The notes: a model not told the origin generated them from the letters alone. 64,000 nt of DNA from Pseudoxanthomonas sp. Root630 (GCF_001427585.1 NZ_LMGY01000019.1:28389-92388); one strand, 5' to 3'; numbered from the stretch's first letter, positions 32,251 through 41,649 are shown. Numbers and translations are program-made.

Positions 32251-32583
32251 GAGCGCTGTACAGATGGTGTCCAGTACAGCATCCGTTTCGCGTAACACGT
32301 CATCGTTCCAGAATCGCAGTACGCGAAATCCCCGCGCCTCCAGGAACCTCGTACGCAATGCGTCGTGCTCGGTTGCCTCGAGATGTTGGCTTCCATCCAG
32401 CTCTACGACGAGACGCTTCTCCAGGCAGCTGAAGTCCGCGATGTAACGCCCAATCCGGTACTGGCGACGAAACTTCCACCCCTGCAGGCGTCGGTCTCTC
32501 AGGCGCTGCCATAGCACGCGTTCTGCTTCGGTCTGGCCATGGCGCAGCAGACGCTGAAGGTCGTGGTTCGTTTTGCTTCGCAA
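32095..32583 (-). CDS. DUF559 endonuclease-like protein with repeat-encoded C-terminus
   Basis: A 162-residue protein. Residues 1-111 form a DUF559 domain of the Vsr/restriction-endonuclease-like fold: TEAERVLWQRLRDRRL, FRRQYRIGRYIADFSCLE, the LVVELDGSQH core with likely catalytic Asp and Glu, and GFRVLRFWNDDVL. From residue 112 on (HPPSGHLLPACGEKEKHGP...) the protein is translated element A, giving CGEKEKH/PA repeats of ten residues. The start is TTG at 32583, 5 bases after a perfect AGGAGGT. DUF559 proteins are thought to be nucleases; biological role unknown. Confidence 0.8.
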   Translation of the reverse strand: MRSKTNHDLQRLLRHGQTEAERVLWQRLRDRRLQGWKFRRQYRIGRYIADFSCLEKRLVVELDGSQHLEATEHDALRTRFLEARGFRVLRFWNDDVLRETDAVLDTICTALAPHPPSGHLLPACGEKEKHGPACGEKEKHDPACGEKEKHDPAGRENKKTKR

Positions 32584-32588
32584 GGGGC

Positions 32589-32605
32589 ACCTCCTGTCAG
32601 GAGGT
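32589..32605 (-). promoter_or_regulatory. Perfect hairpin over the DUF559 Shine-Dalgarno
   Basis: The 17-base sequence ACCTCCTGTCAGGAGGT is an almost perfect palindrome. On the minus-strand transcript the AGGAGGT ribosome binding site would pair with an upstream ACCUCCU, itself identical to the anti-Shine-Dalgarno. This could block translation of the DUF559 gene unless melted, or serve as a DNA operator. Confidence 0.6.
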
Positions 32606-32666
32606 AGCGTCGATGTGGGCGCACGCTGTATCTATCGGAAAGCCCCTCGGTCGCGGATCGGAAGGC

Positions 32667-32873
32667 GCCCCTCATCCGCCTTCGGCACCTTCTCCCCGCT
32701 AGCGGGGAGAAGGGGATAGCGCGCGCGCTCGAAGCCTTCTCCCCGCAAGCGGGACCATGCTTTTCCTTCTCCCCGCTAGCGGGACCATGCTTTTCCTTCT
32801 CCCCGCTAGCGGGACCATGCTTCTCCTTCTCCCCGCTAGCGGGGAGAAGGTGCCCAGAGGGCGGATGAGGGGC
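32667..32873. repeat. Repeat element B: inverted ends around a 30-bp tandem array
   Basis: Same architecture as element A on the other side of the DUF559 gene: ends GCCCCTCATCCGCC (32667-32680) and GGCGGATGAGGGGC (32860-32873), with four 30-base units at 32731-32850 (core CCTTCTCCCCGCTAGCGGG then ACCATGCTTTT). Orientation is the same as in A. A complete CTTCTCCCCGCTAGCGGGGAG palindrome precedes the array. Confidence 0.8.
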
Positions 32874-32924
32874 GGCTTTCCGCGCGGTTCCTGAACGCCC
32901 TGGCGCTCGGGCCGGGCAGGGTAG

Positions 32925-34415
<1,491 letters not shown>

Positions 34416-34428
34416 CAGGTCCTACGTT

Positions 34429-34458
34429 GTGTACTGCGGCCGTCCTGCCGCAGTACAC
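34429..34458 (+). terminator. 12-bp hairpin after purA
   Basis: A perfect stem GTGTACTGCGGC / GCCGCAGTACAC with a six-base loop starts 14 bases past the purA stop. There is no T run, so it may stabilise the mRNA 3' end or act with the terminator 50 bases further on. Confidence 0.5.
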
Positions 34459-34506
34459 CGTCGCGACAGAACCAGGTGTGCAGGGATTGCACGGCCTGGT
34501 GAAAGG

Positions 34507-34535
34507 AAGCCCCGCACATGCGGGGCTTTTTGTTT
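34507..34535 (+). terminator. Rho-independent terminator
   Basis: AAGCCCCGC / GCGGGGCTT with loop ACAT is followed by TTTTTGTTT. A strong terminator for purA. Confidence 0.85.
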
Positions 34536-34661
34536 CGCCATGGTCCCTGGCGCGCCCCCCTGCGGCGCAATGCCGGCAGTTCACTTTCTCTCGATTGCGC
34601 CCGTTCGGCCGCCACGTGCCGTCCCCGCGCGCGCCTGCCTGTTTCCGACGGAGCCTTATCC

Positions 34662-34976
34662 ATGCACGACCCCAACGATCCGTACCGCGACGACCTCAAC
34701 GACCTCGAAGACGATACCGTGCCCGCATCCAGCGTCCACGACCGTCGCGACCCGGCATCGGAGCAGGACCCCATCGCCTTGCGCTCCGGTCTGTCGCGCG
34801 CGCAGCTCGACACCCTGGACATGATGGAAAGTTTCCGGTGGCGCTTGGCCTTCGTGCGCTGGCCCATGCACAGCGCGGCCATCCCGGTGCTGTTCAACCA
34901 AACCGGCACCCACTACGTGGTGATCAACGAAGACGGCAGCCTCGACGAACAGCCCGGGCTGACGCTGCGCGGTTGA
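34662..34976 (+). CDS. Small paralogue 1 of an unrecognised family
   Basis: A 104-residue soluble protein, first of three tandem paralogues. The N-terminal 40 residues are acidic and variable; the last 65 form the shared module: SGLSRAQLDTLDMMESFRW, RLAFVRWPMHSAAIPVLF, then HYVVINEDGSLDEQPGL. A GGAG Shine-Dalgarno lies 8 bases before the ATG. There is no signal peptide or membrane segment. No named domain is recognised; the aromatic/basic FxWxLxFVR block followed by a YVV-NEDG hairpin suggests a compact alpha-beta fold. Confidence 0.7.
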   Translation: MHDPNDPYRDDLNDLEDDTVPASSVHDRRDPASEQDPIALRSGLSRAQLDTLDMMESFRWRLAFVRWPMHSAAIPVLFNQTGTHYVVINEDGSLDEQPGLTLRG

Positions 34977-35123
34977 CCCGGCCCCGTGGCGCATCGGCGC
35001 GTCGCGGGCCGGTGCGCTGCATTCCGGCACATGGTTTGCATCGTCATCACGACCCTAAATAGCGGCCAAGACCGGCCGTTAGAAACAACAGATGTCGCCC
35101 GTCGTCGATGGAGTTGCCCCCCC

Positions 35124-35444
35124 ATGTACCGCAATGCCGCCCAAGCCGCTGTCATCACCGGCCCCTGGCAGACCCCCGTGCCCGCCGCGGCCGCCCCGCG
35201 CACGCCCGAGCGCCGCAAGCCCGCACCCATGCAGGCAGCGGACGCGCTGCGCGCCGGCCTCACCCCCGCGCAGGTCATGACCCTGGAAGCGCTGGAGATC
35301 TTCCAGTGGAAGTTGGCCTTCGTGCGCCGCCCGCTGTTCCAGGCGCCCATCCCGGTGCTGTTCGACCGCGACCACACGCGCCATGTCGTCATCCAGGAAG
35401 ACGGCAGCCTCGACGAGAGCCAGACGCTCGTCCTGCGCGCCTGA
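35124..35444 (+). CDS. Small paralogue 2 of an unrecognised family
   Basis: A 106-residue paralogue of the preceding gene. Shared module: AGLTPAQVMTLEALEIFQW, KLAFVRRPLFQAPIPVLF, then RHVVIQEDGSLDESQTLVLR. Its variable N-terminus includes PRTPERRKPAP, a basic block also found in paralogue 3, so copies 2 and 3 look closest. GGAG lies 10 bases before the ATG across a C tract. No family recognised. Confidence 0.7.
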   Translation: MYRNAAQAAVITGPWQTPVPAAAAPRTPERRKPAPMQAADALRAGLTPAQVMTLEALEIFQWKLAFVRRPLFQAPIPVLFDRDHTRHVVIQEDGSLDESQTLVLRA

Positions 35445-35470
35445 CCGTCGTTCCTTCTCCCTCCGCTGTT

Positions 35471-35520
35471 CCTTCTCCCCGTCCCACGGGGAGAAGGTGC
35501 CCAACGGGCCGATGAGGGGC
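35471..35520. repeat. Dispersed palindromic repeat copy C
   Basis: CCTTCTCCCCG / CGGGGAGAAGG around TCCCA, then TGCCC and CGATGAGGGGC: a solo copy of the unit that bounds elements A and B. It lies between paralogues 2 and 3. Confidence 0.75.
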
Positions 35521-35670
35521 AGAGCGCGATGCCCGCCGCCCCCCTGAACACATCCCCCACGCGGCAACGCGACCCTCACGTTTTCTTGAAGTCGGCCGAT
35601 ACAAGGTGGGCTCCTGCCGCCATGGCGGCAGGTCCGTTCCCGTTCCACGCCATCAGGAGCCCCCCACCGG

Positions 35671-35976
35671 ATGTCGGATCCGCACCGCCCAGGCGACAGC
35701 TCTCCCCCGGACGCCCCCGGCGCCGGCCCCCGTACGCCGGAGCGCCGCAAGGGCGCCCCCAAGCTCGACGACGCCACGCTGTTGGCCGGCCTCACCCCGG
35801 CGCAGCAGGCCACCATCCACACGATGGAAAACTTCCACTGGCACCTGAAGTTCGTCCGCCGCCCGATCTTCAAGGTCCCCGTGCCCGTGCTGTTCAACCG
35901 CGCCGGCGACCGCTACGTGGTGGTGAACGAGGACGGGACGATCGATGAGAACCCGGCGTTGGTGTTGAGGGATTGA
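35671..35976 (+). CDS. Small paralogue 3 of an unrecognised family
   Basis: A 101-residue third copy. Shared module: AGLTPAQQATIHTMENFHW, HLKFVRRPIFKVPVPVLF, then RYVVVNEDGTIDENPALVLR. The N-terminus is Pro/Gly-rich with PRTPERRKGAP. AGGAG lies 11 bases before the ATG. The retention of the module in all three copies with divergent N-termini suggests selection on the module. Confidence 0.7.
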   Translation: MSDPHRPGDSSPPDAPGAGPRTPERRKGAPKLDDATLLAGLTPAQQATIHTMENFHWHLKFVRRPIFKVPVPVLFNRAGDRYVVVNEDGTIDENPALVLRD

Positions 35977-36067
35977 GGGCCGCAGCAGATTAGCCCGACA
36001 CGTTCGGCCGCTCCCTCACCTGGCCCTCGACGCCCTGCGCCCGCGCGCCGCGCGGCTCGCACACCTC

Positions 36068-36259
36068 ATGCAACGTACGGCCGACACCGAACTCGCCCTC
36101 GGCAGCGATCTGATGGCCGCCTCGCTGGAGGTCTATGGCGTCATCAAGGTGGCGGGCAAGGACAAAGGCGTGGATGAAGCCCGCCGAGAACTGGCGTCCC
36201 GCTTCGTCCGGCGTAACGCATCGCCCGCGCCGGAGCCCGCAGGCAGCGGCGACAACTGA
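36068..36259 (+). CDS. Small hypothetical protein, start uncertain
   Basis: A 63-residue reading from the first ATG: helical, with ALGSDLMAASLEVYGVIKVAGK and a basic segment ARRELASRFVRR. The frame is open for another 33 codons upstream without an ATG (ALRPRAARLAHLM continues the helical pattern), so a CTG start or a longer product is possible. A strong terminator follows directly. I recognise no family. Confidence 0.5.
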   Translation: MQRTADTELALGSDLMAASLEVYGVIKVAGKDKGVDEARRELASRFVRRNASPAPEPAGSGDN

Positions 36260-36275
36260 ATTCGGCACGCAATCG

Positions 36276-36304
36276 AAGGCCCCGCAATGCGGGGCCTTTC
36301 TTGT
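36276..36304 (+). terminator. Rho-independent terminator
   Basis: AAGGCCCCGC / GCGGGGCCTT around AAT, followed by TCTTGTT. It ends the small-protein cluster; read from the other strand it also closes the convergent barrel-protein gene weakly. Confidence 0.8.
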
Positions 36305-36368
36305 TGCTCTCTCCGCCACCTGCGACCGCAGTGCACGTGGCGAGGTTCGGGCCCGCCGCCGGATGTTC

Positions 36369-37151
36369 TCAAAAGTCCCAGCGGCCGGTGATGGACAGTG
36401 GCACGGAGACGCGGCTGCCGGTGTCGTTGATCGCCGCCAGACCGAGCCCGGCGATCGCGGAATCGTCGTCGGACAGATCGTCGATGTAGTTCACGCCTGC
36501 GGCGAACCTCATGCTGAAACGCTCGGTGAAGGACACATGCACGCCGGCATCGAGCCCGCCGCTGAGCGCCCAGCCCTTCTCGTAGAACGGCGCATTCGGG
36601 ATCGTGATCGCGGCGTCGGGAATCTCGAAGGTGGCCCGGATGTCATCGGTTTCGGTCGCGCCCAGGCGCGCCGCGACGAACGGCCTGACCCGGCCACCGT
36701 CGCCAAAGTAGTGCCGGTAACCGACCTCCCACGTGTACGCGTCGTAGCGCGAGAATCGGCCGAAGACGTCGAGTTCGGTTTCGAGCGCCGGCACGTAGGC
36801 GGCGCCGACGCGCACGCGCCCGTCATCGGCGCTGGTCTCCTTGGCCTGAAGGAACACTTCGCTCCGGTCACTCAGTCCATAACCCACTTCCAGGCCCAAC
36901 GACCGGGCGGTGCCGTAGATCTGCTCGTGGCTGCGCGAACGGATCCGCAGCTCCGCGCTGACGCCGGCCAGGTCGGGATTCAACGGGCCGAGATCCGCTA
37001 CCGGTGCCACGGCGCCCGTGTGGACGTCACCGCTGATCGGCCTGTCGGCGCCACCGAACACGGACATCGAGAATTTTCCCTGCTCGGGCCCCGCTGCGAA
37101 TGCCGGCCCTGCGGCCATCAGCAGGGCAGCTCCAAGAAGTTTGATCTGCAT
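36369..37151 (-). CDS. Outer-membrane beta-barrel protein
   Basis: A 260-residue protein with a clear signal peptide (MQIKLLGAALLMAAGPAFA) and alternating amphipathic strands ending in an aromatic residue (SVPLSITGRWDF), the usual signal of beta-barrel insertion. Internal strands such as LGLEVGYGLSDRSEVFLQAK and RPFVAARLGATETDD resemble small OmpA/OmpW-like barrels. No OmpA C-terminal domain is present. GAGAGG lies just before the ATG. Substrate or role unknown. Confidence 0.75.
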   Translation of the reverse strand: MQIKLLGAALLMAAGPAFAAGPEQGKFSMSVFGGADRPISGDVHTGAVAPVADLGPLNPDLAGVSAELRIRSRSHEQIYGTARSLGLEVGYGLSDRSEVFLQAKETSADDGRVRVGAAYVPALETELDVFGRFSRYDAYTWEVGYRHYFGDGGRVRPFVAARLGATETDDIRATFEIPDAAITIPNAPFYEKGWALSGGLDAGVHVSFTERFSMRFAAGVNYIDDLSDDDSAIAGLGLAAINDTGSRVSVPLSITGRWDF

Positions 37152-37537
37152 GTGCCTCTCCCATCAGAACGGGTTTCGCCTACCCACTGTAGGCACGTGC
37201 TGTACGCGAACGCGGTGGCGATGGATTCAATCGCTCGCCGGCCGTAAGCGCACTTTCAGAACGCTTCACGCGCGCTACACGTGGCTGTACGCCACGGCCG
37301 TTCGTCGGCATCGCGCGCGCCCGGCGCAACGCGCGCATCCGAAGCGTATCGCCCCGCGTATGCATCCCGCCAGACGCCGCCGCGGGTGAGGGTTCTGCCT
37401 GCGAGCACTTACATCACAGGACATACGATCATGACCACGCGTCGCGTCGATGCATTCCATGCCGGCTTGCCGATCAGCACGGCATGCGTGCGGACGTACT
37501 CCAACGAGCCGACGCCTTGAACCCTCGACGCACGGTC
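37152..37537. other. Intergenic region without a convincing gene
   Basis: 386 bases between the barrel protein and the DUF2878 gene. They should hold promoters for both divergent genes. A 29-codon frame from an ATG at 37431 ends just before the next gene; I do not trust it. No hairpin or repeat stood out. Confidence 0.5.
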
Positions 37538-38122
37538 ATGGCCGAGGACGAAAGACGCATCCGGCCAACGGGCGCGGTGCGATGGCCGCGACTGCTCGTC
37601 AACGTGGCGGGCAATCAGGCGGTCTGGTTCGTGGCGGTGATCGCGGCGTCGTACGGCCATGCGTGGCCGGGCGTGCTCGCGGCCGCGGCGTTCGTCGGCG
37701 TCCACGTAGTCACCGCGACCGCGCCGCGCGTGGAACTGAAATTGGTAGGCGCGGCGCTGGCGTGCGGTGTCGTGGTGGATGGCATCGCAGCGTCGCAAGG
37801 ATGGCTCCGCTATGCCGCACCCCTGCCGGGAGGCGAGGGCTTGCCGCCCGCGTGGATTCTGGCGCTGTGGGCCTCGCTCGCCGTCACCCTCAACGTGGCG
37901 ATGCGCAGCCTGCAGCGGCGGCGTTGGCTGGGCGTGCTGGTCGGGGGCATCGGCGGACCGCTGGCGTACCTGGCCGCGAGTAAAGGATGGGATGCGGCGC
38001 GATTCGCGGATCCCGCGTGGCGAGGCGTCGCCTGGCTCGCCGTCGCGTGGGCGATGGCGCTGCCGGGTCTGTTGTGGGCGGCGCGGGAGTGGAGCGCCGA
38101 TGCGCCGGCCGACTCGCGATGA
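37538..38122 (+). CDS. DUF2878 membrane protein
   Basis: A 194-residue protein with about six hydrophobic segments (VNVAGNQAVWFVAVIAASYG, VLAAAAFVGVHVVTA, LVGAALACGVVVDGI and later pairs). The N-x-x-G-x-Q-x-x-W-F opening is typical of the DUF2878 family. Function unknown. It stands 48 bases before tspO on the same strand and probably shares its transcript. The ATG at 37538 follows a basic stretch; an ATG at 37484 would add 18 residues. Confidence 0.75.
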   Translation: MAEDERRIRPTGAVRWPRLLVNVAGNQAVWFVAVIAASYGHAWPGVLAAAAFVGVHVVTATAPRVELKLVGAALACGVVVDGIAASQGWLRYAAPLPGGEGLPPAWILALWASLAVTLNVAMRSLQRRRWLGVLVGGIGGPLAYLAASKGWDAARFADPAWRGVAWLAVAWAMALPGLLWAAREWSADAPADSR

Positions 38123-38170
38123 CAGCTTCAATCAATTCGTTGCAACGTTGAACACACAGGGAGACCGGAA

Positions 38171-38662
38171 ATGACGCGTGGCCGACAGGCTTGGGCTTTG
38201 GTGGGATGGATCGTGGCGTGTTACGCCGCGGCGGGCGTGGGTGCGCTGGCGTCCGTGGAGGCGAGCACGTTCTACGCGTCGCTGACGTTGCCCGTCTGGG
38301 CACCCCCCGCGTGGCTGTTCGGTCCGGTGTGGACCGTGCTGTACGGGATGATGGCGCTCGCCGCCTGGATCGTCTGGCGCACGGGGGGATGGGCGCGTCG
38401 CAAAGCCGCGCTGACCGCCTTCGTGATCCAGCTTCTCGTCAACGCGCTATGGAGCTGGCTGTTCTTCGGCGGGAAGCAGGGCGCGCTCGCCTTCGCCGAC
38501 ATCGTGCTGCTGTGGATCCTCGTCGCGTGGACCCTCACGGCGTTCTGGAAGATCCGGGTCATCGCGGGCGCGCTGATGGTGCCCTACCTGTTGTGGATCA
38601 CCTTCGCGGCCGCGCTGAACTACGCCGTCTGGCAGGCCAACGGCGCGGCGTTGGGGGGGTGA
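38171..38662 (+). CDS. tspO: TspO/MBR-family tryptophan-rich membrane protein
   Basis: A 163-residue five-helix protein. LTLPVWAPPAWLFGPVWTVLY is the family signature after helix 1; ALWSWLFFGGKQGALAF and MVPYLLWITFAAALNYAVWQAN complete it. TspO binds porphyrins and, in proteobacteria, affects tetrapyrrole and photooxidative responses. GGGAGACC lies close to the ATG. Confidence 0.92.
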   Translation: MTRGRQAWALVGWIVACYAAAGVGALASVEASTFYASLTLPVWAPPAWLFGPVWTVLYGMMALAAWIVWRTGGWARRKAALTAFVIQLLVNALWSWLFFGGKQGALAFADIVLLWILVAWTLTAFWKIRVIAGALMVPYLLWITFAAALNYAVWQANGAALGG

Positions 38663-38876
38663 TGCGCGGGGCATGGGTGAGGCAGGGCATCGCCGCCTCG
38701 CCATGCCGTCGCCGCCGTTTTGGGGCCCTGTGCCCGTGCCAGCCCCTGCGGGGCGCTCCCATTCCGTGACACAGCCCTCACTCCGGAGCATGTAAAGCTT
38801 GTAACCACGCATACACCATCATGCTTCGGGGCGGGCGGCCTTTATGGCCGTCAGGAAGAGGAGTAAGCAGGACCTG

Positions 38877-40979
38877 ATGGATAAGGGGCTGGTCGCAACC
38901 TACGTGCCGGAGTTGGTGGTCACCTCGTTCGTCGTGGCCGCCCTGGCCTCGTACGCCGCACTGAAGACCGCCGGCCGCGTGCGTGCCAGCGACGCCGTGG
39001 CCAAGCGCTGGTGGCTGGCCGGCGGTGCCCTGGCGATGGGCATCGGCGTGTGGTCGATGCACTTCATCGGCATGCTGGCCCTGCGCCTGCCCATCCGCCT
39101 GGGCTACGACATCGGCATCACCCTGTTGTCCCTGCTGCTGGCCGTCGCTGCCAGCGGCTACGCCCTGTGGCTGGTCACCCGCGACCACGTCAGCCGCGCG
39201 CGCCTCTTCAGCGGCGCCGTGGTGATGGGCCTGGGCATTGCCGCCATGCACTACGTGGGCATGGCCGCCATGCGGATGGACCCCCAGATCGTCTACCGCC
39301 CCGGATGGTTCATCGCCTCCGTGCTGATCGCCATCGCCGCGGCCGGCGGCGCATTGGCGATCGCTTACCGCCTGCGCGACGACGTGCACCACGAACGCCT
39401 GCACCGCGCCCTGGCCGCAGGCGTGATGGGCGTGGCCATCGTGGGCATGCACTACACCGGCATGGCTGCCGCCCATTTCCCCGAAGGCGCCATGTGCGGC
39501 GCCGCACTGGGCGCTGGCTTCTCGCCGGATTCGCTCGCCTGGCTGGTGGTGGTCATCAACGCCGCGGTGCTGGGCACCGCGATCGGCGCCAGCGTGCTGG
39601 ACCGCCTGCTGCACGAACGCACCGCGCGGTTGTCGGCGTCCCTGCAGCAGGCCAACCAGCAACTCACCCATCTGGCCTTGCACGACGCACTCACCGGCCT
39701 GCCCAACCGCCTGCAACTGGTCGACTACCTGCAGCAGTTGATCGCCCAGGCGCAGCGCGACGACAACAACCGCTTCGCTGTGCTCTTCATCGACCTGGAC
39801 GGCTTCAAGGGCGTCAACGACAGCTTCGGCCACCACGTGGGCGATGCGCTGCTGGTGCGCGTGGCCACCACGCTGCGGCAGATGATCGCGCCCGGCGATA
39901 CTGTCGCGCGGCTGGGCGGCGACGAGTTCGTCATGGCCGCGGCCGTGGGCGGCGCCAACGAGGCCACCGTGCTGGGCCAGCGCCTGCTGGCGCGCCTGGG
40001 CGAAGCGATGAAACTGGAAGACCACGACGACGTGCGGGTCACCGCCAGCATCGGCATCGCCCTGTACCCCGGCGATGGCGAAGATGCCGACGCGCTGATG
40101 GCGCACGCCGATGCGGCGATGTACTGCATCAAGGAATCCGGCCGCAACGGCATGGCCCTGTACGAGCCCTCGATGAGCGAAGGCGCGCAGGGCCAGCTGC
40201 AGATGACCTACGACCTGCGCCGCGCACTGGAGCGTGGCCAGCTGGTGCTGTACTACCAGCCACAGATCCGCGCGCTCGACAGCGGTCTTGCCGGCATGGA
40301 GGCGCTGGTGCGCTGGCAGCATCCGCGCCTGGGCCTGGTGATGCCGGACCGCTTCATCGCCCTGGCCGAGCGCGTGGGGCTGATCGTCGAACTCGGCGCC
40401 TGGGTGCTGGACGAAGCCTGCCGCCAATGGGCCGCCTGGCAACGCGCTGGCGCGCGCGTGCCCACCGTGTCGGTGAACCTGTCCGCCGCGCAGGTGCGCA
40501 GCGAGCAACTGGTCGCGCAGGTGCGCAGCGCGATGCGCCGCCACGGCCTGCCGCCCGGCGTGCTGACGCTGGAGATCACCGAATCGATGGCGATGGTGGA
40601 ACCCGAACGCACCGCCGGCGTGCTGGAAGAACTCGCCGAGGCCGGCGCGCGCATTTCGGTGGACGACTTCGGTACCGGCTATTCCAGTCTCTCGTACCTG
40701 GCGCACCTGCCGGTGCACGAGTTGAAGATCGATCGCCAGTTCGTGCGCCAACTCGTGCCCGGTTCACGCCACGCCGCCATCGTGCAATCGGTCGTGCACC
40801 TGGGCCGGCAGCTGGGCCTGGACGTGGTGGCCGAAGGTGTGGAAACACCCGAACAGAAGCAACTGCTCGCCGGCATGGGCTGCACGCGCCTGCAGGGCTA
40901 TCTGATCAGCCCGCCGCGCCCGGTGGAAGAACAACCCGAACGCGCCGTCACCGTCGCCGCGTACGGCTTGCTGGGCTGA
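38877..40979 (+). CDS. MHYT-GGDEF-EAL cyclic-di-GMP signalling protein
   Basis: A 700-residue inner-membrane protein. Seven hydrophobic segments carry three MHYT-type motifs (MHFIGM, MHYVGM, MHYTGM), a proposed metal-linked gas or redox sensor. A GGDEF domain with intact RLGGDEF (about residue 345) and FIDLDGFKGVNDSFGH follows, then an EAL domain with MEALVRWQHP, LEITES, DDFGTGYSSL, KIDRQFV and AEGVET. Both catalytic sites look complete, so it could make and degrade c-di-GMP. ATG 38877 has AGGA 4 bases upstream; 38844 is an alternative start. Confidence 0.92.
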   Translation: MDKGLVATYVPELVVTSFVVAALASYAALKTAGRVRASDAVAKRWWLAGGALAMGIGVWSMHFIGMLALRLPIRLGYDIGITLLSLLLAVAASGYALWLVTRDHVSRARLFSGAVVMGLGIAAMHYVGMAAMRMDPQIVYRPGWFIASVLIAIAAAGGALAIAYRLRDDVHHERLHRALAAGVMGVAIVGMHYTGMAAAHFPEGAMCGAALGAGFSPDSLAWLVVVINAAVLGTAIGASVLDRLLHERTARLSASLQQANQQLTHLALHDALTGLPNRLQLVDYLQQLIAQAQRDDNNRFAVLFIDLDGFKGVNDSFGHHVGDALLVRVATTLRQMIAPGDTVARLGGDEFVMAAAVGGANEATVLGQRLLARLGEAMKLEDHDDVRVTASIGIALYPGDGEDADALMAHADAAMYCIKESGRNGMALYEPSMSEGAQGQLQMTYDLRRALERGQLVLYYQPQIRALDSGLAGMEALVRWQHPRLGLVMPDRFIALAERVGLIVELGAWVLDEACRQWAAWQRAGARVPTVSVNLSAAQVRSEQLVAQVRSAMRRHGLPPGVLTLEITESMAMVEPERTAGVLEELAEAGARISVDDFGTGYSSLSYLAHLPVHELKIDRQFVRQLVPGSRHAAIVQSVVHLGRQLGLDVVAEGVETPEQKQLLAGMGCTRLQGYLISPPRPVEEQPERAVTVAAYGLLG

Positions 40980-40990
40980 TCGGCTCTTCG

Positions 40991-41419
40991 CTAGCGGCGA
41001 TAGGCCGCGCGCGTTTCCTGCAGCTTGCCCGTGCGCGTCACCACCAGGTGCGCGCGCAGCCAGGTGGCGAAGTCGGCTTCGCTGAGTGAGCCTTCGGAGA
41101 GGCCGATGTACTGCGGATAGAGCTCCGGGTCCGTGGCCTGCAGCCGACCGCTGTTGAGCACGATGAAGACTTCGCAAGCGACGGCGGCGGTGCGCTTGTT
41201 ACCGTCGACGAACGGGTGGTTGCGCGCAAGCCCATGCGCGAGGCTTGCCGCGAGCGCGGCCAGGTCGGGCGGAGGGTCACCGTATGCGAACAACTGTTGC
41301 GGGCGTGCAAGTGCGCTGTCGAGCAGGCCTTCATCGCGCACGCCCGTAGCACCTCCATGTTCGGCCAACTGGCGGTCGTGGATGGCCAGGGCCAGCGTCC
41401 TGCTGATCCAGGTGATCAT
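40991..41419 (-). CDS. doc: Doc-family (death-on-curing) Fic toxin
   Basis: A 142-residue Fic-fold protein with the complete motif HPFVDGNKRTA, the Doc variant of HPFxxGNKR, near residue 68. Phage P1 Doc phosphorylates elongation factor EF-Tu. The N-terminal GGATGVRDEGLLDSALARP is also typical of Doc. It starts 8 bases after an AbrB-type antitoxin gene, so the two form a toxin-antitoxin operon. Confidence 0.9.
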   Translation of the reverse strand: MITWISRTLALAIHDRQLAEHGGATGVRDEGLLDSALARPQQLFAYGDPPPDLAALAASLAHGLARNHPFVDGNKRTAAVACEVFIVLNSGRLQATDPELYPQYIGLSEGSLSEADFATWLRAHLVVTRTGKLQETRAAYRR

Positions 41420-41427
41420 CGGGACCC

Positions 41428-41649
41428 TTACTGCGCCAACTTGTTGAGCAACGTCCGGCGATCGCGCATCACCTGTTCCGCCACTTCCATCTGCTCGGCA
41501 AGGGTGGGGTCGTACACGGTCAGGCGGATGCCGTCGGGCGTCTCCAGCGCATGCAGCTCGTCGCCTTTTTCCAGGCGCAGGCGGGCCAGCAGGTCCTTGG
41601 GCAGGATGACGCCGGCGGAGTTGCCGATGGTGGTGATCTTGAGCTTCAT
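41428..41649 (-). CDS. AbrB/MazE/SpoVT-type antitoxin
   Basis: A 73-residue protein. MKLKITTIGNSAGVILPKDLLARL is the swapped-hairpin SpoVT-AbrB DNA-binding domain; the C-terminal helix (EQMEVAEQVMRDRRTLLNKLA) would clasp the toxin. It likely represses its own promoter. Classical Doc partners are Phd-type, so this pairing is a less usual combination. Confidence 0.88.
   Translation of the reverse strand: MKLKITTIGNSAGVILPKDLLARLRLEKGDELHALETPDGIRLTVYDPTLAEQMEVAEQVMRDRRTLLNKLAQ

Noticed and set aside
32731..32850. Possible CRISPR array (regular 30-base repeat)
   Set aside because: Units are contiguous with no unique spacers and no cas genes; it is a tandem repeat.
37431..37520. 29-codon leader peptide before the DUF2878 gene
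   Set aside because: No Shine-Dalgarno or attenuator structure seen.
38778..40751. 657-codon minus-strand open frame
   Set aside because: Shadow of the MHYT-GGDEF-EAL gene.
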